DNA from: CAVRGQ01 sp963720785
GTDB taxonomy: Bacteria; Actinomycetota; Acidimicrobiia; IMCC26256; DASPTH01
Length of the DNA stretch: 64,000 bases
Direction: 5' to 3'
Assembly: GCA_963720785.1 (NCBI GenBank)
Contig: CAVRGQ010000005.1
Coordinates: forward strand, 744,001-808,000
This document shows positions 8,248 through 16,111 of the stretch, one piece after another (positions within the stretch are counted from its first letter, which is position 1; every line of letters starts with the position of its first letter). The position numbers and the translations under genes were made by a program. The notes beneath the pieces were generated by a model. The model saw only the letters and a list, made by a program, of their open reading frames with translations, did not search any database and was not told where the DNA came from.

Positions 8248-9344
8248 ACAGGCTCCGACGCCTCGACGTCCGCCTCTTCCTCTCCTACGCGCTCATCGTG
8301 ATCGTCGGCGCCGCCGCGCTGGCGATCACGTTCGCGGTCGTGGCGCCCAACACGTTCGACAACCGGATGATGGGCATGGGATCCGGGACCGCCAGAGCCC
8401 ACAGCGCCTTCTCCGATGTACTCCGCACCGCGCTGCCCATCGCGATTCTCGTCAGCGTGACGTTGTCGGCGTTCGTGGCCGCGTTCGTCGCACGACGCAT
8501 CCTGGCGCCCATCGATGCCGTGCGCCGCGCGACCGCCCGACTCGCCGACGGTCACTACGACGAACGACTCGAGGAGCCCGACGAACTCGAACTCGCCGAC
8601 TTGGCCGCTGATGTCAACCGCCTGGCGGCCGCACTCGAGTCGACGGAGCACCGACGACGCGAGCTCATCAGCGAGGTCGCGCACGAGATGCGCACACCGC
8701 TCACCACGATCGACGGGTACCTCGAGGGCATCCTCGACGGCGTCTTCGAACCGACCGAAGAGGTCTTCACGAGCATCGCCGAGGAGTCGGCGCGCCTCGG
8801 ACGTCTCGCAACGGACCTCGCTTCACTTTCCGTCACCGACGAACGCGCACTCGAGCTGCATCTCGAACGAGTCGAGCTCGGTGAGGTCGTCGCCGCGGTC
8901 GTCGAGCGCCTCCGTCCGCAGTTCGACGCGAAGAATGTCGGCCTCGAGCTGGCAGCCCCAGGAGCGCCGGCTTTCGTGGAGATCGACCGGCAACGAATCG
9001 TGCAGGTCCTCACCAACCTCATCGGCAACGCCCTGACCTACACCGAAGCAGGCGGGCAAGTGACGGTCACGACAACGGCCGGCCCGGCGGTGGCGAGCGT
9101 CGTCGTGGTCGACACCGGGATCGGTCTCACCCCCGACGGGTTGCGCCGCGTGTTCGAACGCTTCTACCGGGCTCCGGGCGTGTCCCGGCCACCCGGCGGC
9201 AGCGGCATCGGCCTCACCATTGCGCTCGCTCTCGCGCGAGTCCACGGTGGCGACATCCACGCGAGCTCACCCGGCGTGGGTGGGGGATCGACGTTCACGC
9301 TCACGTTGCCGACCGCGCGCCCACTGCCACGATCGCCGCGCTGA
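8244..9344 (+). CDS. Sensor histidine kinase (BaeS/MtrB-like)
   Basis: 366 residues. Two membrane helices (about 13-33 and 62-83) enclose a short external loop containing MMGMGSG. Then HAMP (about 84-135), HisKA with His147 in SEVAHEMRTPL, and an ATPase domain with the N-box (QVLTNLIGNALTY), VVDTGIGL and GGSGIGLTIA. The ATG overlaps the regulator's stop (ATGA), fixing the start and implying translational coupling. The external loop is too short for a folded sensor domain; its methionines might sense a metal or the adjacent Met-rich protein, which is an inference only. Confidence 0.95.
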   Translation: MNRLRRLDVRLFLSYALIVIVGAAALAITFAVVAPNTFDNRMMGMGSGTARAHSAFSDVLRTALPIAILVSVTLSAFVAAFVARRILAPIDAVRRATARLADGHYDERLEEPDELELADLAADVNRLAAALESTEHRRRELISEVAHEMRTPLTTIDGYLEGILDGVFEPTEEVFTSIAEESARLGRLATDLASLSVTDERALELHLERVELGEVVAAVVERLRPQFDAKNVGLELAAPGAPAFVEIDRQRIVQVLTNLIGNALTYTEAGGQVTVTTTAGPAVASVVVVDTGIGLTPDGLRRVFERFYRAPGVSRPPGGSGIGLTIALALARVHGGDIHASSPGVGGGSTFTLTLPTARPLPRSPR

Positions 9345-9397
9345 GTCGGACGGTCGCGTCACCTGGCGGTGCTGCTGGCCTCGGGGAAGAAGCGGCG

Positions 9398-9817
9398 ATG
9401 CCCCGACGCAACCGCGACGCGATCGATGAGCACGGATGGTTGCGTACGGGAGATGCCGCGCGCATCGACGACGAAGGATTCGTCTGGATCGTGGATCGCG
9501 TCGCGGATGCGTACGAGGTGTCGGGCCACACCGTGTACCCCGGCGACGTCGAGCGCGTGCTCACCCAACACCCCGCCGTCGTCGATGCCGGCGTGACACC
9601 ACACGACGGGAACAGCGCGGGCTTCGTCGTGCTCGCAGCCAACACGGCCGTCGGCGAGGAGCAACTACTCGAGTTGTGCCGCGCGCGCCTGAGCGCGCAC
9701 GAGGTGCCGTCGTCGATCACGTTCCTTGACCGGTTGCCTCGCAGCGCCGTCGGCAGGATGCTCCGGCTTGAGCTGGTGCGCCTCGCGGTCCCCGATCCCT
9801 CGTCCGATCCGACGTGA
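9398..9817 (+). pseudogene. Remnant of an acyl-CoA synthetase (C-terminal AMP-binding domain)
   Basis: About 139 codons match only the C-terminal domain of the adenylate-forming family: GWLRTGDAARIDDEGF (hinge region), GHTVYPGDVERVL and LPRSAVGRMLRLEL. The N-terminal 350 or so residues, including the P-loop, are missing, and the catalytic Lys near the end reads Arg (GRMLR). It starts 53 bases after the kinase stop with no convincing ribosome site. It is most simply the tail of a degraded CoA ligase left at a rearrangement point. Confidence 0.75.
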
Positions 9818-9853
9818 ACGACGACACGCGTGTCGGCGCGTGTCGCTCGGAAC

Positions 9854-10480
9854 TCACGTCGCCGGCGCGCTCGTGGTCGTGATGCCGAGACGTCGGCGGA
9901 CGACGCGCCGCGCGATGTCGAGGGTCTGCGGATCGGGGTGGAGGACGAACCTCATGTTGGCGGCGAGGATGATGCCGTTCAGTTCGAACGTCAATGCGTC
10001 GGGATCCTCGTCGGCGGGGAGTTCGTGCCGTTCCAGGGCAGTGACGACGAACTGCCGGATCAGCGCCGTGAACCCGCTCTGAAACGCGGCGATCTGTTCC
10101 CTGACCGGTCCGGGGTGGGTCCCCATCTCGAGCGCCGCGCCGGCGAAGAAGCAACCGCCGGGGAAGGTGCGGCGCTGGAGGTGGTCGAAGAACGAGTCGC
10201 AGATCGTGAGCAACTGCGGGAGGCCGGGAGCGCCGGCCAGTGCAGGTTCGACGACCTCGGCGGTGAAGATCCGGCCCGCTTCCTCGACGGCCGCGCTCTG
10301 GAGCTCCTGCTTCGAACCGAAGTGGGCGTAGACGCCGCTCTTGCTCATGCCGAGGGCGGCAGCGAGGTTCCCGATCGAGAGGCCCTCGAGACCGTCGACC
10401 GTGGCCAGCGAGACGGCCTCGCGGACGATCGTCGCCTGGGTGCGGACGCCGTCGGCTCGCTTCTGTTGCCCGGATTGCAT
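9854..10480 (-). CDS. TetR/AcrR-family transcriptional regulator
   Basis: 208 residues from the ATG at 10480 (MQSGQQKRADGVRT). The helix-turn-helix is IGNLAAALGMSKSGVYAHFGSKQEL, about residues 38-62, followed by an all-helical ligand domain. No strong ribosome site precedes the ATG, so translation may be nearly leaderless. The gene faces the peptide/ABC-exporter genes across an 86-base gap filled by two near-identical palindromes, which are the likely operator. It probably represses both directions until a ligand binds. Confidence 0.93.
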   Translation of the reverse strand: MQSGQQKRADGVRTQATIVREAVSLATVDGLEGLSIGNLAAALGMSKSGVYAHFGSKQELQSAAVEEAGRIFTAEVVEPALAGAPGLPQLLTICDSFFDHLQRRTFPGGCFFAGAALEMGTHPGPVREQIAAFQSGFTALIRQFVVTALERHELPADEDPDALTFELNGIILAANMRFVLHPDPQTLDIARRVVRRRLGITTTSAPAT

Positions 10481-10481
10481 G

Positions 10482-10541
10482 TTGACAAGATAGCACGATC
10501 GGTCGTACTCTCTCACAGTTAGCACGACCGATCGTGCTATC
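10482..10541 (+). promoter_or_regulatory. Divergent promoter with double TetR operator
   Basis: Two 18-base palindromes of the type AGCACGAyCGrTCGTGCT lie at 10492-10509 and 10521-10538. Together they form a 21-base inverted repeat (10489-10509 against 10521-10541) with one mismatch and an 11-base spacer. On the plus strand TTGACA (10482-10487) and TACTCT (10506-10511), 18 bases apart, make a sigma-A-like promoter. The first palindrome fills the spacer between them and the second covers the expected start of transcription, the classic layout for repression by the adjacent TetR protein. Confidence 0.8.
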
Positions 10542-10566
10542 TAGCGTCCGACCTTGGAGGGACGTC

Positions 10567-10680
10567 ATGAAGAGCCTGAAGTCGAGAGTTGCCGCACTGG
10601 CAGTCACCGTGGGCATCGCGGGCGGTGTGCTGGCCGCGCCGGCCTTCGCCGCCACGGCCGACATCGTCTGCGGCGCCTGA
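10567..10680 (+). CDS. 37-residue secreted peptide precursor
   Basis: ATG at 10567 is preceded by a strong TTGGAGGG ribosome site at 10554-10561 and lies directly behind the operator-promoter. The product has a basic start (MKSLKSR), a hydrophobic core and an APAFA cleavage site, then only about nine residues (ATADIVCGA) before a TGA at 10678. It is a complete Sec signal peptide with almost no mature protein. The ABC exporter follows 16 bases later, so the two are likely cotranscribed. It may be a small secreted signal or cofactor peptide, or the 5' stump of a larger gene. No known family recognised. Confidence 0.6.
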   Translation: MKSLKSRVAALAVTVGIAGGVLAAPAFAATADIVCGA

Positions 10681-10696
10681 GTCGAATCGCTGACCG

Positions 10697-12460
10697 ATGC
10701 GAGCACGACTCGACCCCGCAGCACCGTGGAGTCCGGACCTCGGACCCGACGACCGTGACGCCGGACGCGCGACCCCGCAGGTCGCGCGTCCGGGCATCGG
10801 TGTCGAAGTCGACGACCTGCACCGGCAGGTCCGAGGCCGGCACGGGCAGCGGGTGACGCTCCTCGACGCCGTGTCGTTCACGCTCTCCGCCGGCGAACTC
10901 GTCGCCATCGTGGGCCCGAGCGGCGCCGGCAAGACCACCGTGCTCGAAGCGATCGCCGGGATCACGCCGCCGACGTCGGGCACGGTGCGCTTCGACGGCA
11001 TCGACCTGTACGAGAACCCGGCGACGTTCCGCAGCGTGCTCGGGTACGTCCCGCAGGACGACATCGTCCACACCGACCTCCCGCTGCAGCGCATGCTGCG
11101 GTACGGCGCACGGCTCCGACTCCCATCGGCGACCGGCGCGGCCGAAGTCGACGCCGCGGTCAGCGGCGCGATCGACGCCGTCGGGCTCACGGGCCAGGCG
11201 GACGTCCGGGTCGGCTCACTCAGTGGTGGGCAACGCAAGCGCGCGAGCATCGCGGTCGAGTTGCTCACCGATCCGCGCGTCTTCTTCCTCGACGAGCCGA
11301 CGTCCGGCCTCGATCCCGTCACCAGCGCCGAACTGGTCGTTCACCTCCGGCGTCTGGCCGATCAATCGGCGACCGTCGTGTTCACCACGCACTCGGCCGA
11401 GGATCTCGCCGTGTGCGACCGCGTCGTGTTCATGGCGCGGGGCGGACGAGTGGGCTTCGTCGGGACCATCGATGACGCGCTCGAGCACTTCGGGGTGAGA
11501 TCGGTCCCCGAGCTGTACCACTGCCTCGCCGGCTCCGACTGCGCCACCTTCCCGGGCGGCACGGGCGGCACGGGCCGCGCACCCGTGCGCGAGGCCGGTC
11601 CCCGGGACGTCGCCATACGTCCGGCGGCGAGCGGGCTCACGCAATGGGGTGTCCTCACCCGCCGGACGTTCGAGACGTTGCTGCGCAACCGCCTGACGCT
11701 CGCGATCCTGCTCGGATCGCCGGCGCTGGTCATCGCCATGTTCGCGATCCTCTTCCGGCCGGGAGCCTTCGACCCCCGTCACCCGAGCCCGAGCTCGATG
11801 GTCATGGTCGGCTTCTGGATCGTGTTCGCCGCGTTCTTCTTCGGGCTCACCTACGGGCTGCTCCAGATCTGCACGGAACGAACGATTCTCCAGCGCGAGC
11901 GTGTCGTCGGCCTGCGCCTCGATGCGTACGTGGCATCGAAGGTGACCGTGCTCGCGCCGTTCCTGCTCCTCGTGGTCGGCGCCATGCTGGCGGTCCTTCG
12001 TGTCCTCGATCGCCTCCCCGGCCGACCGACTTCGACCTACGCGTCGATCGGAGTCAGCCTCTTCCTGTCCGCGATCGCCGCGCTCGGCCTCGGCCTGCTC
12101 GCTTCGGCGGCGGTCGGCACCGTCACGCAGGCGACGCTCGCCCTCCCCATGCTCTGCTTCCCCGCGGTGCTGTTCTCGGGTGCCATTCTCCCGGTGCACC
12201 TGATGGCGCGAGCCGGCGCGGCCCTCAGTGCGGTGATCCCGACGCGCTGGGCCTTCGAAGCCGTCGGCCACGACCTCGGCGCGCAACGAATCCTCGCCAC
12301 GGGTCATTCGCCGCTCGGACCTCCACTCCTCGCCTCATACGGCGACGCCGGTACCCACTCCAGTGGGATGTACTGGGCGATCCTCGCAACCTTCGCGGTC
12401 GTCTTCCTGGTGGCGACGTGGCGTCTGCTCGTGCGCAGCACGCGCCGGTCGATCCGCTGA
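10697..12460 (+). CDS. ABCG-type fused ABC exporter (ATPase then ABC-2 permease)
   Basis: 587 residues. The ATPase half has Walker A GPSGAGKTT (about 73-81), signature LSGGQ, Walker B VFFLDEPTSGLD and the H-loop TTHS. The second half has about six helices of the ABC-2 permease type. ATPase-first, permease-second order is the ABCG/WHITE half-transporter layout, so it should act as a dimer. A linker with PGGTGGTG separates the halves. An in-frame stop at 10691 makes ATG 10697 the longest possible start; no clear ribosome site is seen, so coupling to the upstream peptide gene is likely. The TetR operator upstream suggests inducible export of a drug, lipid or the small peptide. Confidence 0.92.
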   Translation: MRARLDPAAPWSPDLGPDDRDAGRATPQVARPGIGVEVDDLHRQVRGRHGQRVTLLDAVSFTLSAGELVAIVGPSGAGKTTVLEAIAGITPPTSGTVRFDGIDLYENPATFRSVLGYVPQDDIVHTDLPLQRMLRYGARLRLPSATGAAEVDAAVSGAIDAVGLTGQADVRVGSLSGGQRKRASIAVELLTDPRVFFLDEPTSGLDPVTSAELVVHLRRLADQSATVVFTTHSAEDLAVCDRVVFMARGGRVGFVGTIDDALEHFGVRSVPELYHCLAGSDCATFPGGTGGTGRAPVREAGPRDVAIRPAASGLTQWGVLTRRTFETLLRNRLTLAILLGSPALVIAMFAILFRPGAFDPRHPSPSSMVMVGFWIVFAAFFFGLTYGLLQICTERTILQRERVVGLRLDAYVASKVTVLAPFLLLVVGAMLAVLRVLDRLPGRPTSTYASIGVSLFLSAIAALGLGLLASAAVGTVTQATLALPMLCFPAVLFSGAILPVHLMARAGAALSAVIPTRWAFEAVGHDLGAQRILATGHSPLGPPLLASYGDAGTHSSGMYWAILATFAVVFLVATWRLLVRSTRRSIR

Positions 12461-12525
12461 GACATGAGCGCACGGTGAAGGTGCTCGCCGCCATCCTCAC
12501 AGTCCGCTCAGCAGCAACCTGTCAG

Positions 12526-12546
12526 GGTGAGCGAAACGCGCTCACC
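12526..12546 (+). promoter_or_regulatory. 8-bp hairpin in front of the MarR gene
   Basis: GGTGAGCG (12526-12533) and CGCTCACC (12539-12546) form a perfect 8-bp inverted repeat with a 5-base loop, 40 bases upstream of the MarR start and 65 bases after the exporter stop. It could be the MarR operator, a weak terminator, or both. Confidence 0.35.
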
Positions 12547-12585
12547 GGAGGCACAGGAGATATCTGCTCGGCGAAGGGGAACACC

Positions 12586-13083
12586 ATGGAACTCGCCAAC
12601 GAACGCCCGTCACTCGGTGCACCGCTGCAGCGTGTGCTCACCGGTCTCCGCCCGGTCCTCCGACGCGCGCTGACGCGCAGCTGGCCCGAACCACCACTCT
12701 CCCCCTCGCAGGCGAGGCTGCTCCGCGTGGTGCGGCTGCACCCCGGCATTGCCCCGAGCGACGCCACGCGTGAGCTCCACGAGGACCCCACCTTCGCCGC
12801 AACCCTCGTCGAGCAGCTCGCGGCGCTGGAGATCGTGACGGTGCAGCATCGGCGCGGCGCCGCCGTCGTCGAGCTGCGCCTGACGCCCCGCGGCTGCCTC
12901 CGTGCGGTCACGTGGCACAACAAGGGGGTCGAGATGCTCGACCGGGCCCTCGACACGCTCCGGCCCCAGGAGCGCGCTTCGATCGCGCTCGCGCTTCCGG
13001 CGCTCGAGCGCCTCGCCGACGCCCTCGGGGACGTGTGCACCTCCGACTCGACCCTCGACCCCGTGCGATCGGCGACCAGCTGA
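12586..13083 (+). CDS. MarR-like winged-helix regulator
   Basis: 165 residues. The middle (about 40-110) follows a MarR-type winged helix: LSPSQARLLRVV, the recognition helix region DATRELHEDPTFAATLVEQLAALEIV, then the basic wing QHRRGAAVVELRLTPRG. Helices at both ends would form the dimer interface. ATG at 12586 has a GAAGGGGA ribosome site. It follows the exporter in the same direction and may sense the exporter's substrate. The match is to fold-level patterns rather than a specific named member. Confidence 0.7.
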   Translation: MELANERPSLGAPLQRVLTGLRPVLRRALTRSWPEPPLSPSQARLLRVVRLHPGIAPSDATRELHEDPTFAATLVEQLAALEIVTVQHRRGAAVVELRLTPRGCLRAVTWHNKGVEMLDRALDTLRPQERASIALALPALERLADALGDVCTSDSTLDPVRSATS

Positions 13084-13142
13084 CACCCGGAGATGGGCCG
13101 ACGCCGCATCGACACCGTGCTCCACCTGCCGCAGCTCCGATC

Positions 13143-14198
13143 TCACGATTGGCGGTGGGTGTGACGGTGGTGCGCGTCGCTCACGTGCGGATGCGAGTGC
13201 TGGAGCGCGTCGTGGTGGTGCTCGTGTGAGTGTGGTTCCCCGGCATCGGCGCGCGCCGAATGCTCGTGTTGGTGGTGTTCGTCGTGGACGTGCACGTGGT
13301 CGTGATCGAGCGGCTCGTGGACGTGGCGATGCTCGTGGCGTTCTCGGAGCAGGACCACGACACCGATGCCCATGAGCACGCCGGCGGCCACGTCACGCAG
13401 ACCGAGCGTCTCGGGGAGCACGAGCGGCGCGAGCAATGCCCCGGCGAACGGCGCAACCGCGAAGATCGCCGCCTCTCGCGCTGCCCCCAGGGCCCGGAGT
13501 GCCAGGGCGTCGAAGTAGACGCTCAGTCCGTAGCTGACCGCTCCCAGCGCCAGCGCGCCGGCCAGGATCGAGAGTGCAGGGAAGCGTTCTCCGAGCGTGA
13601 ACGCGAGTGCGACGTTCACCGTGCCGGCGACGCCGCACTTGATCCACACGATCGATCGCGGGTCGCGCAGGGTGAGCGACTGGGTGAGGTTGTTGTCGAG
13701 TGCCCATGCCGCGCACGCGGCCGCGATGAGCAGGACGCCGACCCAGTCGGCATGGGTGCCGCCGACCCCGAGGCCGAGGACGACCGCGCCGCTGAAGATC
13801 ACCAGCGCGCCGGCGAGCGCCTGTCGCGGGAGATGTTCACGGAAGATCGCGACCCCGATGACGATGGTGAAGGGGCCTTCGAGGTTCAACAGCAGCGAGC
13901 CGGCAACACCGGTGACCCGCTCGAGACCGAGGAGCAGCAACACCGGGGCGACGATCCCGCCGACCAGGATCATCAGGCCCATGCGGGGCGCGTCGGCGCG
14001 TCGAAGGCGCGCCTCGGCGCTCGGTCGCCGACGAACGACGCCCAACGCGGCGAACGCGCCGACGTAGAGCAGGCCCGCGAGCATCTCCGGCGAGACGTTG
14101 TCCAGGAGACGCTTCGCCAGCGGGGCGCTGATCCCGAACGACACCGCGGCGACGAGTCCGAAGAGCACCCCGCGCCGGTTCGGTGACGTCGTGGCCAT
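13143..14198 (-). CDS. EamA/DMT-family transporter with histidine-rich C-terminal tail
   Basis: 351 residues from the ATG at 14198 (MATTSPNRRG). Ten hydrophobic segments in two EamA repeats fill residues 8-285. The final 60 or so residues are extremely rich in His, with many HxH and HHH units (HEHRHVHEP, HDHVHVHDEHH, HSHEHHHD). Such tails in other transporters bind Zn, Ni or Co at the cytoplasmic face. DMT proteins usually move metabolites, so the tail suggests metal transport or metal-gated control. It converges with the MarR gene, 59 bases between the stops. Confidence 0.88.
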   Translation of the reverse strand: MATTSPNRRGVLFGLVAAVSFGISAPLAKRLLDNVSPEMLAGLLYVGAFAALGVVRRRPSAEARLRRADAPRMGLMILVGGIVAPVLLLLGLERVTGVAGSLLLNLEGPFTIVIGVAIFREHLPRQALAGALVIFSGAVVLGLGVGGTHADWVGVLLIAAACAAWALDNNLTQSLTLRDPRSIVWIKCGVAGTVNVALAFTLGERFPALSILAGALALGAVSYGLSVYFDALALRALGAAREAAIFAVAPFAGALLAPLVLPETLGLRDVAAGVLMGIGVVVLLRERHEHRHVHEPLDHDHVHVHDEHHQHEHSARADAGEPHSHEHHHDALQHSHPHVSDAHHRHTHRQS

Positions 14199-14815
14199 GT
14201 CCACGACGGTATCGGCTGGGCCGCCGCCCGTCCTCGGCACGCAGCACGGCGGGCGAGAAGTCGATTCGGTCCAGCACGTCGACGACGCGGCCGACGATCC
14301 TGCCGGCTGCTCAACGACGCGGCCTGCCAGTCGTTGGCGGTGATGCGATGGCGTTCCCTCAGCACCTCGGCGAGGTCGTCGAGTTCGACGAGCGCGCCGG
14401 CCATCGCCCACGAGGCCTCCATCGCCGACGAGTGCCACTCACCGATCTCGGCGGCGTCGGCCGCGACCGTCCTGAGGTCGCGCTCGAGGTGGGCGATCTC
14501 CGCGGGCTCGCCCTCTCCCTCCATGAACAGCACACCGTCGAGTTGCACCGCCGCACCCGCGTTCAGATCCGGCGCACCTTCGAACGGGCTCAACGCGGTC
14601 CGAGCGGCAGGAGCTGCGGCCCACCACTGATCCGCGAGCGCGAGCAGCGCGCGGGCGTGGCGCTGCAGCTGCACCGCCTGCTCGCGTGGCGCTGATGCGT
14701 AGAACTTCTCGTGCTCGCGGTGGTGCCGCGAGAGGTTGACGATCGCCTCGAGCAACGGCGCGGCCGCCTTCAGTGCGTCGCCTCGGTCCATCGTCTGTGC
14801 GCGCCGGGTCGCCAT
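14199..14815 (-). pseudogene. Hypothetical helical protein, frame broken near its 3' end
   Basis: From ATG 14815 (or MDRGDALK, eight codons later) about 165 residues read as a plausible soluble helical protein with blocks such as NLSRHHREHEKFYAS and SAMEASWAMAGALVELDDLAEVLRERH. After WQAA, near 14,305, the frame turns into low-complexity Arg-rich sequence, while another minus frame continues sensibly with RIVGRVVDVLDRIDFSPAVL. A single-base indel is therefore likely, and the true C-terminus lies close to or overlaps the EamA start. No family recognised. The end coordinate is approximate. Confidence 0.5.
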
Positions 14816-15167
14816 GGGGACACCGACTGCAGGCTCCTCACCATCGAGCGCTCTTCGAGCGGTGGGTGGAAGGGGCCAAGGTCATCTGCCTCACACGATC
14901 GTGCGGGACTTCGGTCTCTTGTGGTCGGGGCAGCCCCGGGGTACACATGGACACGGGCTGATCGGGGTCACTCGCGCATTCGCTGGCCTCTCGAGGTGGC
15001 GGACGCGATCTGAGGAGGTCTGCACGATCGAGCAGGGTGGTCGAGTCGCAGGCCCACGCGAACGTCGCCAAGGTTCATACCATCCGTCCCACGCACTTGG
15101 CGCGTGTCACCCGCGAGCGCGCGCGGACCACCGGCGCTTCTGGAACGATCGAGCAGAGGAACACGAC
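14816..15167. other. 352-base intergenic region upstream of PPK2
   Basis: No convincing gene. It contains a CACGATCGTG palindrome (about 14,893-14,902) and two copies of CGATCGAGCAG (about 15,026 and 15,147), the second overlapping the PPK2 ribosome site. A TTCATACCAT stretch near 15,076 could be a -10 region for PPK2. These are weak signals; the region most likely holds the promoters of the two divergent genes. Confidence 0.4.
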
Positions 15168-16097
15168 ATGGCGAAGAAGCACAAGAAGGTCGACCAGAAG
15201 CGGAATGGGAAGCACGCCGAGCCGAAGCACGATGAGGGGTCACCGTCGGCGGACCGTGCATCAGCTTCGGGCGGCGCGACCACCGAGGGCGCGAAGCCAG
15301 AGACGGGATCGGCGGGCCCGCGACCGAAGATGAAGGCGAAGGAGTACGAAGCCGAGATGCGGATCCTGCAAGGCGAGCTGGTGGCGATGCAGGAGTGGGT
15401 CAAGGCCACCGGTGCGAAAATCTGCATCGTGTTCGAGGGTCTGGACTCCGCCGGCAAGGGCGGGACGATCCGGCGGATCACCGAGCGGACGAACCCGCGC
15501 GTGTTCAAACACGTCGCCCTGCCCACGCCGACCGAGCGCGAGAAGTCTCAGATGTACATCCAGCGCTACATCGCTCACTTCCCGGCAGCGGGCGAGGTCG
15601 TGATCTTCGACCGCAGTTGGTACAACCGCGCCGGCGTCGAGCCGGTGTTGGGGTTCTGCACCCCTGAGCAGTCGGAGAGGTTCCTGGACATGGTGCCCGC
15701 GGTCGAGAAGGCGATGGTCGACTCGGGGATACTCCTGATCAAGTACTGGCTCGATGTCAGCGTCGAGGAGCAGGCCCGTCGGCTGGAGAACCGGATCGAC
15801 GACCCGCGCAAGATCTGGAAGCTGTCACCGACCGACTTGAAGTCGTACAGCCGCCGCTACGACTACTGCAGAGCCCGCGACACGATGCTCGCCAAGACGG
15901 ATACGTCCTGGGCGCCGTGGTTCGTGGCGCAGAACGACGACAAGAAGCGCGGTCGGCTGAACATCATCTCGCATCTGCTCGAACGGATCCCCTACGAGCC
16001 GGTGCCCCGCGCAGAGGTGAAGCTCCCGGAACAGCCACGGGACGACGGGTACGTGCAGCCCGACCTCCCGCTCCACCTCGTTCCCGAGAAGTTCTGA
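15168..16097 (+). CDS. ppk2: Polyphosphate kinase 2
   Basis: 309 residues. The N-terminal 55 or so residues are a charged low-complexity extension (MAKKHKKVDQK...). The kinase core has Walker A GLDSAGKGG (91-99), IRRITERTNPR, Walker B VVIFDRSWYNRAGVE and the lid region, the single-domain PPK2 pattern. PPK2 transfers phosphate between polyphosphate and nucleotides, often making GTP or ATP from polyphosphate. The frame is open well upstream, but ATG 15168 has an AGAGGA ribosome site. The P-type ATPase follows after 14 bases, so the two are probably one operon. Confidence 0.95.
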   Translation: MAKKHKKVDQKRNGKHAEPKHDEGSPSADRASASGGATTEGAKPETGSAGPRPKMKAKEYEAEMRILQGELVAMQEWVKATGAKICIVFEGLDSAGKGGTIRRITERTNPRVFKHVALPTPTEREKSQMYIQRYIAHFPAAGEVVIFDRSWYNRAGVEPVLGFCTPEQSERFLDMVPAVEKAMVDSGILLIKYWLDVSVEEQARRLENRIDDPRKIWKLSPTDLKSYSRRYDYCRARDTMLAKTDTSWAPWFVAQNDDKKRGRLNIISHLLERIPYEPVPRAEVKLPEQPRDDGYVQPDLPLHLVPEKF

Positions 16098-16111
16098 GAG
16101 CAAGGAAGCCG

